A DNA stretch of 64,000 bases, from positions 1 through 64,000 of the forward strand of contig JAFZED010000073.1 in the NCBI GenBank assembly GCA_017560825.1, written 5' to 3'. Shown here one piece after another: positions 1 to 7,636 of this stretch. Position 1 is the stretch's first letter; each line of letters starts with the position of its first letter. The DNA comes from Bacteroidales bacterium. Its GTDB lineage: Bacteria; Bacteroidota; Bacteroidia; Bacteroidales; UBA932. A model generated the notes under the pieces. That model ran no database searches. It was not told the DNA's origin and worked only from the letters and a program-made list of their open reading frames with translations. The position numbers were made by a program, and so were the translations under genes.

Positions 1-30
1 CAGGTCTCAACCACACCTGGCGACTCTTAT

Positions 31-125
31 TTTCTGAAATCAGTAGGTTCCTTAATTTCTGAAAACTGTAGGATTAGCTTTTCTAAAAATTGTAGGTTTT
101 GATTTTTCTGAAATCTGCTGAAGCA
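31..125. repeat. Four imperfect direct repeats of about 25 bases, likely end of a transposable element
   Basis: Copies of TTTCTGAAANNNGTAGG begin near 31, 56, 80 and 105, spaced 24-25 bases. The last is followed by a CA at 124-125 and then by what reads as the middle of a protein gene. Serial transposase-binding repeats at an end, with a TG...CA terminus, are known from IS21-type and Tn7/Mu-type elements. No transposase gene is visible because the element runs off the window, so the family is an inference. Confidence 0.5.
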
Positions 126-1260
126 AAGTTACTGCTTACAAGTTGATGATATTGAAAGCACCCTACATCTATCAAATCCTCAAAAATATCCACTACATCG
201 CATAAAGAATGTTGATGTTATCACAGATACCGATTTTATAGACTATACTTCCATTCAACAAAAAGAGTTGTCCATCATTTATGACATTCTGTATAATGTT
301 CACAAAGACAAATCCGTTGAAGATGTTATATATAGTCACTACGTACAAATCAAGTCGCCCATTAACGCAAAAATCACTCTAAACAAATGGCATCGAATAT
401 TTGAGGGTATAGTGTCAAAATTAGAGGAAACCCAAAAGAAGCTTTCCCCCTATATGGTTTATGTAGTAATTCCATTTATAAATGACTACATTCTTTACAA
501 CAAAAAAGCGCTAAGCCTACAAACACATAATTTCATAGAGAAGATAGCAAGTACCCAAACAACTCCAAAGACGACCTTTAACCATTCTGAAGGAAATAAT
601 GTTTCCCTTCAAGAACTATTCAAACTATCTTCTTTTAATTACTCATGTTCTCGTGTAATTGAGTGTTTTAAAACTGCTGTTGATGCTGTAGAAATATTAC
701 AACAATCACCGATAGACAACATAGAAGATGACTTATCTGGCATATCTCATATAGCAAATATAGAGGCCATATTTAGTGGATGGAAGGAGATTCTGGTAGC
801 CAACAGGAATAACCAGCTATCACAGATTATTCAAAAGGAAGCAGATAGAAGACAGCAATTACAAAAAGCCGGTTTTATGGATTCAGATCATCATAAAGAC
901 TACCTAGAGCTTTTTGTTTCTCCAAGCCATCTTGCCGTTAAAAGGAAGCTGGATAGCAATGATGGCTCCTTTGTAAAAGATATTCCAAACGTAGAAATGG
1001 CTGGAGTCATTTTATGTCTATTAGAACATTGTCATGTAGACCAAAAGATGATTGAAATCATACTACATTATTTAGTTGATAAAATCCCTAAAGGGAGACT
1101 ATGGAGCAATAGGCACTGGTCAACATCTTATACTTACTTACACAATCGGTACAGTAGAATGTTCAACGATGAGAGGAACAAATCCATTCAGAGTATTCTA
1201 GATGAATATGGGATAAAATTTAATGTTAAAAAATATTATGATGCATTGCCTAGAGGATAG
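112..1260 (+). pseudogene. 5'-truncated gene of unknown function
   Basis: The reading frame is open from base 112 to the stop at 1258-1260 but has no ATG near its beginning. The only early start is a TTG at 268 with protein-like sequence running through it. The reading upstream of 268 looks coding back to about 125, where the repeat-bearing element end begins. The gene was therefore probably cut by that insertion. The product (over 330 residues) looks soluble and helical, without signal peptide, membrane segment or a motif that I recognise. It may still be translated from 268. Confidence 0.55.
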
Positions 1261-1343
1261 AGAGATAATGGTATCTAATCTCTCCCTCCCATCGTCTTCC
1301 AAAAAAACTAACTAATTTGGACTTCCTAATATAATTCACTAAT

Positions 1344-1380
1344 AGCAGAAAGTGCCTCATAGCGCTTTCTGCTATCGTTT
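1344..1380 (+). terminator. Rho-independent terminator after the truncated gene
   Basis: A 12-base stem (AGCAGAAAGTGC pairing with GCGCTTTCTGCT, one G-T pair) with a 6-base loop is followed by a T-rich stretch. It lies 85 bases past the stop at 1260 and fits termination of plus-strand transcription. Confidence 0.7.
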
Positions 1381-2004
1381 TCTTCTTCCGAATCGTTTAC
1401 GCATCAATATTTTAGAAGTGCACACTGATAGATTTTCGTAATTATTTTCAGATTTTTCTCGTTTTTCAAAGCACAATACGGGCAAAGATCAACAAGGCCA
1501 TCAGCCACACATAGATTTTAACGCAAAACCTTACACAGAAAAGTCAGCTGCTAGTGTCAACAAGTTTTTAAGATAAAAACCTGTGCGAAAGATCACCTGT
1601 TACGGCTGCAGAAAAAGCTTCTGGCAAATTGACTGGATACTCCTGAGTCCCGCCAGAGGCAATGTTCAAAGTTTTTAAGTAAAAAACTTAGAGTCGAGGT
1701 TCCTGGGATAGCAGCCGCACAACCAGTAAATTTTCGATAATACCCGGATCGAGTCTGGATCAGCTCTGGTTACGAAAGTTTTTAAATAAAAAACTCTTGC
1801 CTCTTATGTAGCTGATCGCTACTGTTGGCCAATACCATTAGAGGGTATGGTCAGAAAATAGGTGTATTCAAAAAATGATTTTAGAGCATATTTGATGTAG
1901 TTCAAACATATTGACAGCAAGACTTCAGTGTGGTCTATTTTATCAAAGATATTATTGCATATCTTCCGGATTTTCAGTATATTAGCTATAGAAATACACA
2001 AAAC
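1381..2004. other. Non-coding stretch holding the 107-base repeat array
   Basis: No convincing gene is present. The stretch starts T-rich (1440-1480, resembling 3145-3180), then holds three 21-base palindromes at a fixed 107-base pitch, each followed by 86 bases that differ in sequence but can form small nested hairpins, and ends in the leader of the serine recombinase gene. Confidence 0.7.
1562..1796. repeat. Three 21-base palindromes at exact 107-base spacing
   Basis: Copies at 1562-1582, 1669-1689 and 1776-1796 follow the plan AAGTTTTT, five centre bases, AAAAACYY. Start-to-start distances are 107 and 107 bases. The 86-base intervals are unrelated in sequence, yet each has an internal dyad: TCTGGC/GCCAGA around GACT/AGTC in the first, AACCAG/CTGGTT around GATC/GATC in the second, and CTGA/TCAG around ATACC/GGTAT after the third copy. 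A fourth copy lies at 3105, beyond the recombinase gene. Role unknown: recombinase sites or structured RNA units are both possible. Confidence 0.85.
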
Positions 2005-2631
2005 ATGAAGACAGCAGTTATATACGCCAGAGTCTCCTCTACTGGAGATAGGCAGACGACAGAACGTCAAATCGCAGACCTAAAGAAGTATATCGCCATT
2101 AACGATATGGAGTTGATAGAGGTATTTGAGGAAAAAATGAGCGGAGCAAAAGAAAATCGCCCCATATTGAATGAATGCGTTGAGTATTGCATATCTAACC
2201 AAGTGCATTCTCTATGCGTCAGTGAAATCAGCAGACTTGGTAGATCCACAAAAATAGTTGTGAACACTATTGATGAACTGACAAAGGCTGGAGTAAATGT
2301 CTATATTCAGAACCTTCCACTTTGTACCCTCAATGAAGATGGGCAACCGAATCCGATTTCAAAAATGCTCACTGCCGTACTTTCATCATTTGCCGAGATC
2401 GAGCGCGATAACATAAAGTACCGGCTAAATTCAGGCCGTGAACTTGCATTAGCAAAAGGGGTTAAAATGGGCAGAAAAGTAGGAAGCATAAAGACAAAGG
2501 AGAAGAAAGCCGAAGAGTACGCAGGAGTAATCAGGTCACTGAAAAAAGGGAACTCACTTCGTGACACAGCCAGATTGTGCGACGTATCACTATCTACTGT
2601 TCAGAGAGTTAAGCGAGATTTCGGTCTATAA
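2005..2631 (+). CDS. Serine site-specific recombinase (resolvase/invertase family)
   Basis: Small serine recombinase of 208 residues. The catalytic domain begins YARVSS with the nucleophile at Ser11 and the partner Arg9. SRLGRST supplies further active-site arginines, and the E-helix region contains AEIERDNIKYRL. The C-terminal 45 residues form a helix-turn-helix of the Hin type (SLRDTARLCDVSLSTVQRV). The ATG at 2005 is chosen because the domain starts there; an in-frame start at 1930 adds residues that match nothing. Enzymes of this size in Bacteroidetes invert or resolve local DNA. The 21-base palindromes on both sides are candidate sites. A terminator follows at 2715. Confidence 0.92.
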   Translation: MKTAVIYARVSSTGDRQTTERQIADLKKYIAINDMELIEVFEEKMSGAKENRPILNECVEYCISNQVHSLCVSEISRLGRSTKIVVNTIDELTKAGVNVYIQNLPLCTLNEDGQPNPISKMLTAVLSSFAEIERDNIKYRLNSGRELALAKGVKMGRKVGSIKTKEKKAEEYAGVIRSLKKGNSLRDTARLCDVSLSTVQRVKRDFGL

Positions 2632-2714
2632 AATTTGAGCAGAAGATTTGGAGGTAATGAAAAAATCCTTACCTTTGTGACGTCATGGATTATGACAACT
2701 TTTGGAAACAAGAT

Positions 2715-2752
2715 ACAGGTGTCTGACCCTACGGATACCTGTTTTCTTTTTT
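2715..2752 (+). terminator. Terminator of the serine recombinase gene
   Basis: A 9-base stem (ACAGGTGTC pairing with GATACCTGT, one G-T) with a 10-base loop is followed by a T-rich run, 83 bases after the recombinase stop. Confidence 0.75.
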
Positions 2753-2764
2753 CTATAGAACTCT

Positions 2765-3031
2765 AACCGAGGAGACGTACTACTGCAACACTCCGAAACG
2801 ATTCGTTCACATTCCAAAAGTATAATCCATGAAAAAGCGAATCGCATTTCCGATTGTTAAGGTTACTACGAAAGTCGTGGTCCTTAAACAAGTCAAGGTG
2901 AAAGCGTACACACGCACTCGCTTTGGCAAGAAAGAGATGGTACGGTCACATCTGAGTGGGCGTAGGGTAGCCCAGACAGAAACAACCGTAACCGTGTCTA
3001 AGTAAGGCACTAACTTCTTTCCTCCTCGGTT
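2765..3031. repeat. 10-base inverted repeat bracketing a small gene
   Basis: AACCGAGGAG at 2765-2774 is perfectly inverted as CTCCTCGGTT at 3022-3031. The pair encloses the 58-residue gene with 54 bases on the left and 16 on the right. It could be the ends of a tiny cassette or chance. Confidence 0.45.
2829..3005 (+). CDS. Small, highly basic protein of unknown function
   Basis: An ATG at 2829 opens a 58-codon frame starting MKKRIAFPIVKVTTKVV and ending TVTVSK. It is rich in Lys, Arg, Val and Thr, with alternating beta-like stretches and no membrane segment, so binding to nucleic acid is possible. It has no obvious Shine-Dalgarno sequence, which is usual in Bacteroidetes. It lies between the recombinase terminator and the fourth palindrome, within a 10-base inverted repeat. 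I cannot assign a family. The amino-acid pattern (KVKAYTRTRFGKKEMV) looks selected rather than random. Confidence 0.5.
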   Translation: MKKRIAFPIVKVTTKVVVLKQVKVKAYTRTRFGKKEMVRSHLSGRRVAQTETTVTVSK

Positions 3032-3104
3032 TTTACCTTAAAAACTGCCCACTTTTACCCTGTGGATCATGAAATTCGAGGCGTCAAAACAGTGACAAAA
3101 CAGC

Positions 3105-3125
3105 AAGTTTTTTAGTTAAAAACTT
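3105..3125. repeat. Fourth copy of the 21-base palindrome
   Basis: AAGTTTTT, five bases, AAAAACTT, matching the three copies at 1562-1796. With them it brackets the recombinase gene and the small basic gene. The T-rich stretch that follows (3145-3180) resembles the one before copy 1 (1440-1480), suggesting a module with related ends. Confidence 0.75.
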
Positions 3126-3247
3126 CTATGCCCATCTTTCTGACTCAAAATTTTCAGGATTTCTTTTCGATTTTTTTCAATTCTTTTCGCAGTATTTTTA
3201 TGGTCTTTTTTTCAAGAATTCCCCTAAAAAAACTTCTGCAAAATCGG

Positions 3248-3805
3248 TCAAAACGGCAAATCATTATCTTCAGGATTATCCTCCTTACGCTTGGGTAGAT
3301 CAATAGGCTCAATTTTCACAGTCTGAGGGCCCTGATTCCCATGTGGTCGAACATGTATGGTACAGCGTTCTGGTATGTGATGAATTAAGCGAAGTGAACG
3401 GCAATGCTCGAAAGCCTCGTCACTGATATAGATATACTTATTATTCAGCGTTATCTCCTCAACTGTATCACTCATAACTGCATACGGATAGATACCCTCT
3501 ACAGATTCAGGGAAGATAATATGCTTTACATTCGGACAATTTCGTTCATTGAACACGTCATATCCTATCGATCTAACGCCAGATGGGACATAAATTATCT
3601 CTTCGACTGAAAGGCACATACGCACTCTATTGTCGACCTTAGAAATAATGAAGTCACCCTCTTGCCTAAAGAGATCACTATTAAAGTCTACGACCACCTT
3701 ACCAGTCGTTTCAACTATGACAGATTTACCCTTCTCCAGCATTTCCAATAGTTCATAATCATACGAACAAACACGCTGGTAATAATGTCTGAAAAACCTC
3801 TCCAT
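3248..3805 (-). CDS. Small leucine-rich (BspA-type, LRR_5) protein
   Basis: 185 residues. Residues about 65-150 show BspA-like leucine-rich repeats (EIIYVPSGVRSIGYDVF, KHIIFPESVEGI, EEITLNN, ISDEAFEHCRSLRLI), which usually bind protein. There is no signal peptide, so the protein is probably cytoplasmic. The C-terminal tail is charged (KRKEDNPEDNDLPF). It is last in the minus-strand run that starts with the kinase, 5 bases behind the lipoprotein gene. Its role in the run is unknown; a target-binding or scaffold part is an inference. Confidence 0.75.
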   Translation of the reverse strand: MERFFRHYYQRVCSYDYELLEMLEKGKSVIVETTGKVVVDFNSDLFRQEGDFIISKVDNRVRMCLSVEEIIYVPSGVRSIGYDVFNERNCPNVKHIIFPESVEGIYPYAVMSDTVEEITLNNKYIYISDEAFEHCRSLRLIHHIPERCTIHVRPHGNQGPQTVKIEPIDLPKRKEDNPEDNDLPF

Positions 3806-3810
3806 TTCTG

Positions 3811-4335
3811 TTAATTTTTAGTCTCCATTTCGCACACCTTTACACCATCAAACGTATATCCTTGAACAATACCATATCTGCCATCCTCATTGTAGTTATA
3901 CGAATCCATGATTATCAGATTGTCATCACAAGTAACTCCAAGGAAGTCTCCACTGGAAGGCAGATGTATTAAGGAATCCACCCCAAGTTGAAACACAAAC
4001 GAATGACAGACAGTGTAATTGGATACATCCTGAATAAGTAATGTCAAAGGCTCACGAGGATAGGACAAGATATGAACCTTGCTAACCGCAAAGAGAGAAT
4101 CTTTATGCACTAGTGTAGACACGCTGTCTGAAGCAGAACCATATACACAATGGCCCGCGTATAATTTCAATAACGAAATTTCTTTCCTTGCCTCCTTATC
4201 AAAGGCAAAGAGTTCCATCTCGTTAAGCCTTATCTGCCATCTTTCATCTTCTACAAGAACTCTAGAGTAACCGTCATTCTTGCAAGAACAAAAATACAAC
4301 AAGCACAAGGCAAGCATATATACACATCTATTCAT
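3811..4335 (-). CDS. Lipoprotein of unknown function
   Basis: 174 residues. The N-terminus MNRCVYMLALCLLYFCSC is a signal peptide of the lipoprotein type, with the modified cysteine most likely Cys18, followed by Lys-Asn-Asp. The remainder looks beta-rich, with no known motif. It lies between the 90-residue gene and the leucine-rich gene in the kinase run. It would place one product of the run in the cell envelope. Confidence 0.75.
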   Translation of the reverse strand: MNRCVYMLALCLLYFCSCKNDGYSRVLVEDERWQIRLNEMELFAFDKEARKEISLLKLYAGHCVYGSASDSVSTLVHKDSLFAVSKVHILSYPREPLTLLIQDVSNYTVCHSFVFQLGVDSLIHLPSSGDFLGVTCDDNLIIMDSYNYNEDGRYGIVQGYTFDGVKVCEMETKN

Positions 4336-4412
4336 ATCATGTCTATATAACTAAATCCCCAGAACCAAGTCTGGGGACTAGTTTGTATAATTGATTTTTC
4401 AAAGACTTCTGC

Positions 4413-4685
4413 TTAATAGCGTCCTGACATTCCGTTTACAATTGAATAATCTCCGCCATCTGTTTCGACATGAATACAATCGCATCCATCCCTGTCTTTA
4501 TCCCAATATGCTCGTCTAATTTTATAACCATGACCATCCCAAGTTCCGCCAGACTTCTCTCCATCAGGGGAAAAATAAATCAGACTATCCCTTTCTTCGC
4601 TTATAAAAATAGGGCCACCCACACAATTCCAAAAACTAATGTGATCAGTATCACGATAGAGAGTGCAAAGTTCATTATTTGTCAT
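4413..4685 (-). CDS. Small protein of unknown function preceded by the 32-base repeat
   Basis: 90 residues (MTNNELCTLYRDTDHISFW at the start), rich in aromatic and acidic residues, with no signal peptide. Its ATG directly abuts a 32-base sequence that also abuts the start of the gene at 5922. The reading GTWDGHGYKIRRAYWDKD suggests a small beta sheet. No family recognised. It lies 73 bases downstream of the 182-residue gene. Confidence 0.6.
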   Translation of the reverse strand: MTNNELCTLYRDTDHISFWNCVGGPIFISEERDSLIYFSPDGEKSGGTWDGHGYKIRRAYWDKDRDGCDCIHVETDGGDYSIVNGMSGRY

Positions 4686-4717
4686 AACAAAATACGCTTA
4701 TCCGTGTCGCGCACAAC
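4686..4717 (-). repeat. 32-base leader repeat, copy 1
   Basis: Read on the minus strand it starts GTTGTGCGCGACACGGATAA and ends GCGTATTTTGTT, immediately followed by ATG of the 90-residue gene. It is identical over all 32 bases to 5923-5954. Its first half is GC-rich compared with the surrounding DNA. Confidence 0.9.
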
Positions 4718-4758
4718 TTTTAAAATGGAACATTGTTAGTCATTATTCCGAGGTGTTA

Positions 4759-5307
4759 TTAATTTTGAGTTAATGTAAATTTAGCATACGTTGAGGTTGC
4801 AATCTGTTTATAGGACGAATCCTCTTTCAGCCATATAACACAGTAGCATTTTAGTTTATGTTCTCCGACAGGTAGCACAAATTCATTATACGGAACAAAT
4901 AATGTTAAATCTGTAAAACAAGATGTTTTATAGATTAAATTAATTTTAGTACTAATCGCCAACTGTCCATCTGATGAAGTATTTTTATCTGTTCTACCTT
5001 TGACATCAGCCCCGTTGTCATATACAAAGTATAATGAACACAATCCCTCACAACCTTGTAAATTCTTGACTTCGAAGTCAACGATGGCATTCATTCCCTG
5101 TACACCATTCTTATTAACACCGTGTTCAAGCCTAATGTCCTTAAAACTTCCTTTTGATTTCCCAGACGACGCAGTATTAGTAGTTGTAACCTCTGTTTCT
5201 TCAGACATCTCATCAACAAAATCCGATATTTGAGGTACAACAAACAACACAACGGCAGCAATAGACACCACTGCTAAACAACCATAACCAGCTCCATTGA
5301 GTTCCAT
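4759..5307 (-). CDS. Membrane-anchored protein of unknown function
   Basis: 182 residues. Residues about 8-30 form one hydrophobic segment (GCLAVVSIAAVVLFVVPQI). A low-complexity Ser/Thr/Glu linker (about 33-55) follows. A beta-rich domain (about 60-182) alternates as in an immunoglobulin-like fold and has four cysteines. The linker and domain probably lie outside the cytoplasm. In the kinase run, between a zinc-ribbon gene and the 90-residue gene. The family was not recognised. Confidence 0.7.
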   Translation of the reverse strand: MELNGAGYGCLAVVSIAAVVLFVVPQISDFVDEMSEETEVTTTNTASSGKSKGSFKDIRLEHGVNKNGVQGMNAIVDFEVKNLQGCEGLCSLYFVYDNGADVKGRTDKNTSSDGQLAISTKINLIYKTSCFTDLTLFVPYNEFVLPVGEHKLKCYCVIWLKEDSSYKQIATSTYAKFTLTQN

Positions 5308-5336
5308 ACTGATTCACTAAAATATCCCACGAATAA

Positions 5337-5558
5337 TTACCATTCTACTTCTCCAATCCTCGTCCAATTTTCAGAATTGCAATCTGGACAGAGATAATGA
5401 ATCGTATCATCTTTTTTGAAAAAAATCAAGAAGTCATCACCTCTCTCTCTCCACTTTTCAGCACAAGATTTACAATAAATTGTTCCACAATCACGACATC
5501 TAAAAATAGTATTTTCGCCCCTTGCTCCGCAATTAGGGCAATGAGTATAATATGCCAT
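5337..5558 (-). CDS. Double zinc-ribbon small protein
   Basis: 73 residues with four Cys pairs: CPNC, CRDC, CKSC and CPDC. They can bind two zinc ions. The fold is like that of zinc-ribbon adaptor proteins. There is no membrane segment. It probably binds another protein or nucleic acid. It lies 49 bases behind the 104-residue gene and 29 bases before the membrane-anchored gene. Confidence 0.8.
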   Translation of the reverse strand: MAYYTHCPNCGARGENTIFRCRDCGTIYCKSCAEKWRERGDDFLIFFKKDDTIHYLCPDCNSENWTRIGEVEW

Positions 5559-5607
5559 AGTTAATGAATTTAATTGTTATCAATATACAGTTTTACACTA
5601 GGATTAC

Positions 5608-5922
5608 CTACCAATAAACCACGCTGTCAATTTCTTTTAGTTTCCCATCTTCGTATTTAAATTCAACCTTTTCCGCACGCAGAAACCCAGTTTCATCATC
5701 AAATGACCTATCCGCCTTAATTGTAGGATATTCAAACACAAGTTCCTGCAATACAGCATGTTCCCTAGACACTTCAAATGGTATATTATTGCCATAGAAG
5801 TCGTACACTTGTATTCCCGAATCCCCCTTAGTAATGACAAGCTTAAATACTGGATTTATCTCAATAGACGAAAATCCACAAGCACTGGCTATATTCAATA
5901 AAGCCTTGACCATATTCTCCAC
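5608..5922 (-). CDS. Small protein of unknown function with GTG start
   Basis: 104 residues if it starts at GTG 5922; an ATG three codons later (MVKALLNIASACGF) is the alternative. The GTG is at the same position relative to the 32-base repeat as the ATG of the 90-residue gene, which favours GTG. The body is alpha plus beta (FKLVITKGDSGIQVYDFYG) without known motif or signal peptide. Confidence 0.6.
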   Translation of the reverse strand: MENMVKALLNIASACGFSSIEINPVFKLVITKGDSGIQVYDFYGNNIPFEVSREHAVLQELVFEYPTIKADRSFDDETGFLRAEKVEFKYEDGKLKEIDSVVYW

Positions 5923-5954
5923 AACAAAATACGCTTATCCGTGTCGCGCACAAC
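5923..5954 (-). repeat. 32-base leader repeat, copy 2
   Basis: Identical to 4686-4717 and likewise in direct contact with a start codon (GTG here). The upstream gene ends 25 bases away, at 5980. Confidence 0.9.
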
Positions 5955-5979
5955 CATTAAGAATTAAAATACATATAAT

Positions 5980-6276
5980 TCATGACTCTATGATTGTCTT
6001 TATCACACAAAGTACAATAGACGCAGTGGCTGTAACTGAACCCATGATAGAGTTTGCATAAACTAATTTCTTTTTGAATACCTCGTAATCAGGCAACCTC
6101 CAATAGTCACGAGGTGCAACAGTCATTCCCTTACTAACTGAATATCCCCAAAAGAATCCTGCCAACCCAATGATTCCACCAAGGCCACAGCACCACGAAA
6201 GCGTCCATAGGTATATGTCCGCAATCAACCAGCCTAGAATATTGCCCAACAATACAAATGCTTTTATGAGCCTCAT
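5980..6276 (-). CDS. Small multi-pass membrane protein
   Basis: 98 residues with about three hydrophobic segments (near 5-22, 26-48 and 74-95). Segments 1 and 2 are separated by only a few residues and are Gly/Trp rich (WTLSWCCGLGGIIGLAGFFW). It starts 2 bases after the end of the 234-residue gene, so it is translationally linked to it. The function is unknown; a membrane partner of the two paralogs upstream is an inference. Confidence 0.65.
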   Translation of the reverse strand: MRLIKAFVLLGNILGWLIADIYLWTLSWCCGLGGIIGLAGFFWGYSVSKGMTVAPRDYWRLPDYEVFKKKLVYANSIMGSVTATASIVLCVIKTIIES

Positions 6277-6278
6277 AA

Positions 6279-6983
6279 TTAGAACGATGCGAACATAAAT
6301 ACATTGAATATACTACACCCTAGGGTCAGTAACCATTCCCATATTTTAGGCGAACCTGTAACAAGACAGACTATTACACCCACTATAGCTACTACCGCCA
6401 TAATTGCACTTACCAAAGCCAATACTCTCGCAATGGAAATCTTTCCATTCTTTTTCTTCAGCCATTTCACAAGATTGTCGAACCCAGTTAACTTAGATGG
6501 AGATGACGTTGTTGACAAAACGAAAGACCCTGCACGACGAGCATTAGATTTTACAACACGTGTCTGCTTTGAGTTTACCTGCGCTGAAGCATTAACAGGT
6601 TGGGACTGAGCTGCGACAACATGAGCTGGCGCAGGTGTCACTTCTGGCCAGTCCTTCTCCTTTGAAATCTTTCCGGAAGCAAGAGCAACCTTTTTCAAGG
6701 TCTCAGACACAGCATCTTCTCTAAAACCACCAACCTGCACAGTATCCGCGATTATTGTCTTTATCTCAAACTGCAAATCGTGCCCTTTCTTAGTAGATTC
6801 AAGTAATCGTCTGACTTGACCAGAACGAATCAACTCACGCATAATTGTTCTGGTTGATGGTTCTTCTTCCTTAAATGCTCCGAGATCTTCCAGCATCCCC
6901 AATAATGCAGGACTTAGAAGGGCATCTCTACCTTGCTCTCGTATTATAAAACTTATAGTATCTTGTAAATTCATAAACTGCAC
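6279..6983 (-). CDS. Membrane-anchored adaptor-like protein, paralog A
   Basis: 234 residues. Residues about 5-115 form a helical domain shared with the next gene upstream (SPALLGMLEDLGAF, IMRELIRSGQVRRLL, LQFEIKTII, TLKKVALASGKI). A flexible Ala/Ser/Gln-rich linker (about 118-165) follows, then two hydrophobic segments near the C-terminus (about 184-232). The helical domain resembles unnamed N-terminal domains of bacterial Sel1 and zinc-ribbon proteins with a D-x-x-AF core; this is recalled, not checked. It starts 17 bases behind paralog B. Confidence 0.7.
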   Translation of the reverse strand: MQFMNLQDTISFIIREQGRDALLSPALLGMLEDLGAFKEEEPSTRTIMRELIRSGQVRRLLESTKKGHDLQFEIKTIIADTVQVGGFREDAVSETLKKVALASGKISKEKDWPEVTPAPAHVVAAQSQPVNASAQVNSKQTRVVKSNARRAGSFVLSTTSSPSKLTGFDNLVKWLKKKNGKISIARVLALVSAIMAVVAIVGVIVCLVTGSPKIWEWLLTLGCSIFNVFMFASF

Positions 6984-7000
6984 TTGTTATGTTTTCAAAA

Positions 7001-7627
7001 CTAATCGTCTATTATAGCCATCAACAGCAATACAATTCCTCCTGCTATGACGCTTCCTAAAAGAGTCCACCCCCATACTGATATGTTCGCAGACTCATAA
7101 ATCCAGCAACAGAATACAGCAAACAATGACACAACAGCCAGTATCGCACACAAGATTAATGTAATAGCACAGACCCCATCCCAATCTAATCTCTTAACTA
7201 AAGATATTCTTTGTTTCTTTGATTTCTTGCGCGCTGATGCATTGTGTTTAGAAGTTTGTGACACATTAGGCAGATTCACTCTCTGCTCAGATATTTTTGG
7301 CCACTCGTTCTCCTTCCTTATCTTACCAGAAGCCAGTGCTATTTTCTTTAGAGTATCAGAAACTGTTTCGTATCTAAATCCGCATGCATCCGCAGTAGCA
7401 GTTATTATGGACTTTATCTCAAATTGTAGGCTTGTTCCCTTCTTAGACGATTCTATTAGTTTGCGAACCTGGCCCGTACGCACCAACTCACGCATTATGA
7501 TCTTGGTGGCTGAATCTTCACTACTAAACGCACCGAGGTCATCAAGCCAACCGATGAGCGCAGGACTGGATAATATTTCTTCACCTTGTTCGCGTACCAA
7601 TCTCTCTATTGTCTGTTGAAGGCCCAT
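7001..7627 (-). CDS. Membrane-anchored adaptor-like protein, paralog B
   Basis: 208 residues, same design as paralog A: helical domain (about 3-110; SPALIGWLDDLGAF, IMRELVRTGQVRKLI, LQFEIKSII, TLKKIALASGKI), a shorter basic linker, and two membrane segments (about 152-175 and 182-205). The helical domains are clearly homologous, while linkers and membrane segments differ, which points to an old tandem duplication with different partners or positions. It starts 9 bases behind the Sel1 gene. Confidence 0.7.
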   Translation of the reverse strand: MGLQQTIERLVREQGEEILSSPALIGWLDDLGAFSSEDSATKIIMRELVRTGQVRKLIESSKKGTSLQFEIKSIITATADACGFRYETVSDTLKKIALASGKIRKENEWPKISEQRVNLPNVSQTSKHNASARKKSKKQRISLVKRLDWDGVCAITLILCAILAVVSLFAVFCCWIYESANISVWGWTLLGSVIAGGIVLLLMAIIDD

Positions 7628-7636
7628 ATCCCTATA

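Noticed and set aside
1562..1796. CRISPR array
   Set aside because: Only three repeats, each AT-rich and palindromic, with 86-base intervals and no cas gene nearby.
1562..1796. Integron cassette array with attC sites
   Set aside because: No integron integrase, no GTTRRRY-type core boxes, and intervals too short to hold genes.
2807..3010. Minus-strand 67-residue frame
   Set aside because: It mirrors the plus-strand 58-residue basic gene, which has the better composition and placement.
4686..5954. 32-base repeats as insertion-sequence ends
   Set aside because: They are direct, not inverted, no transposase lies between them, and both are fixed against start codons.
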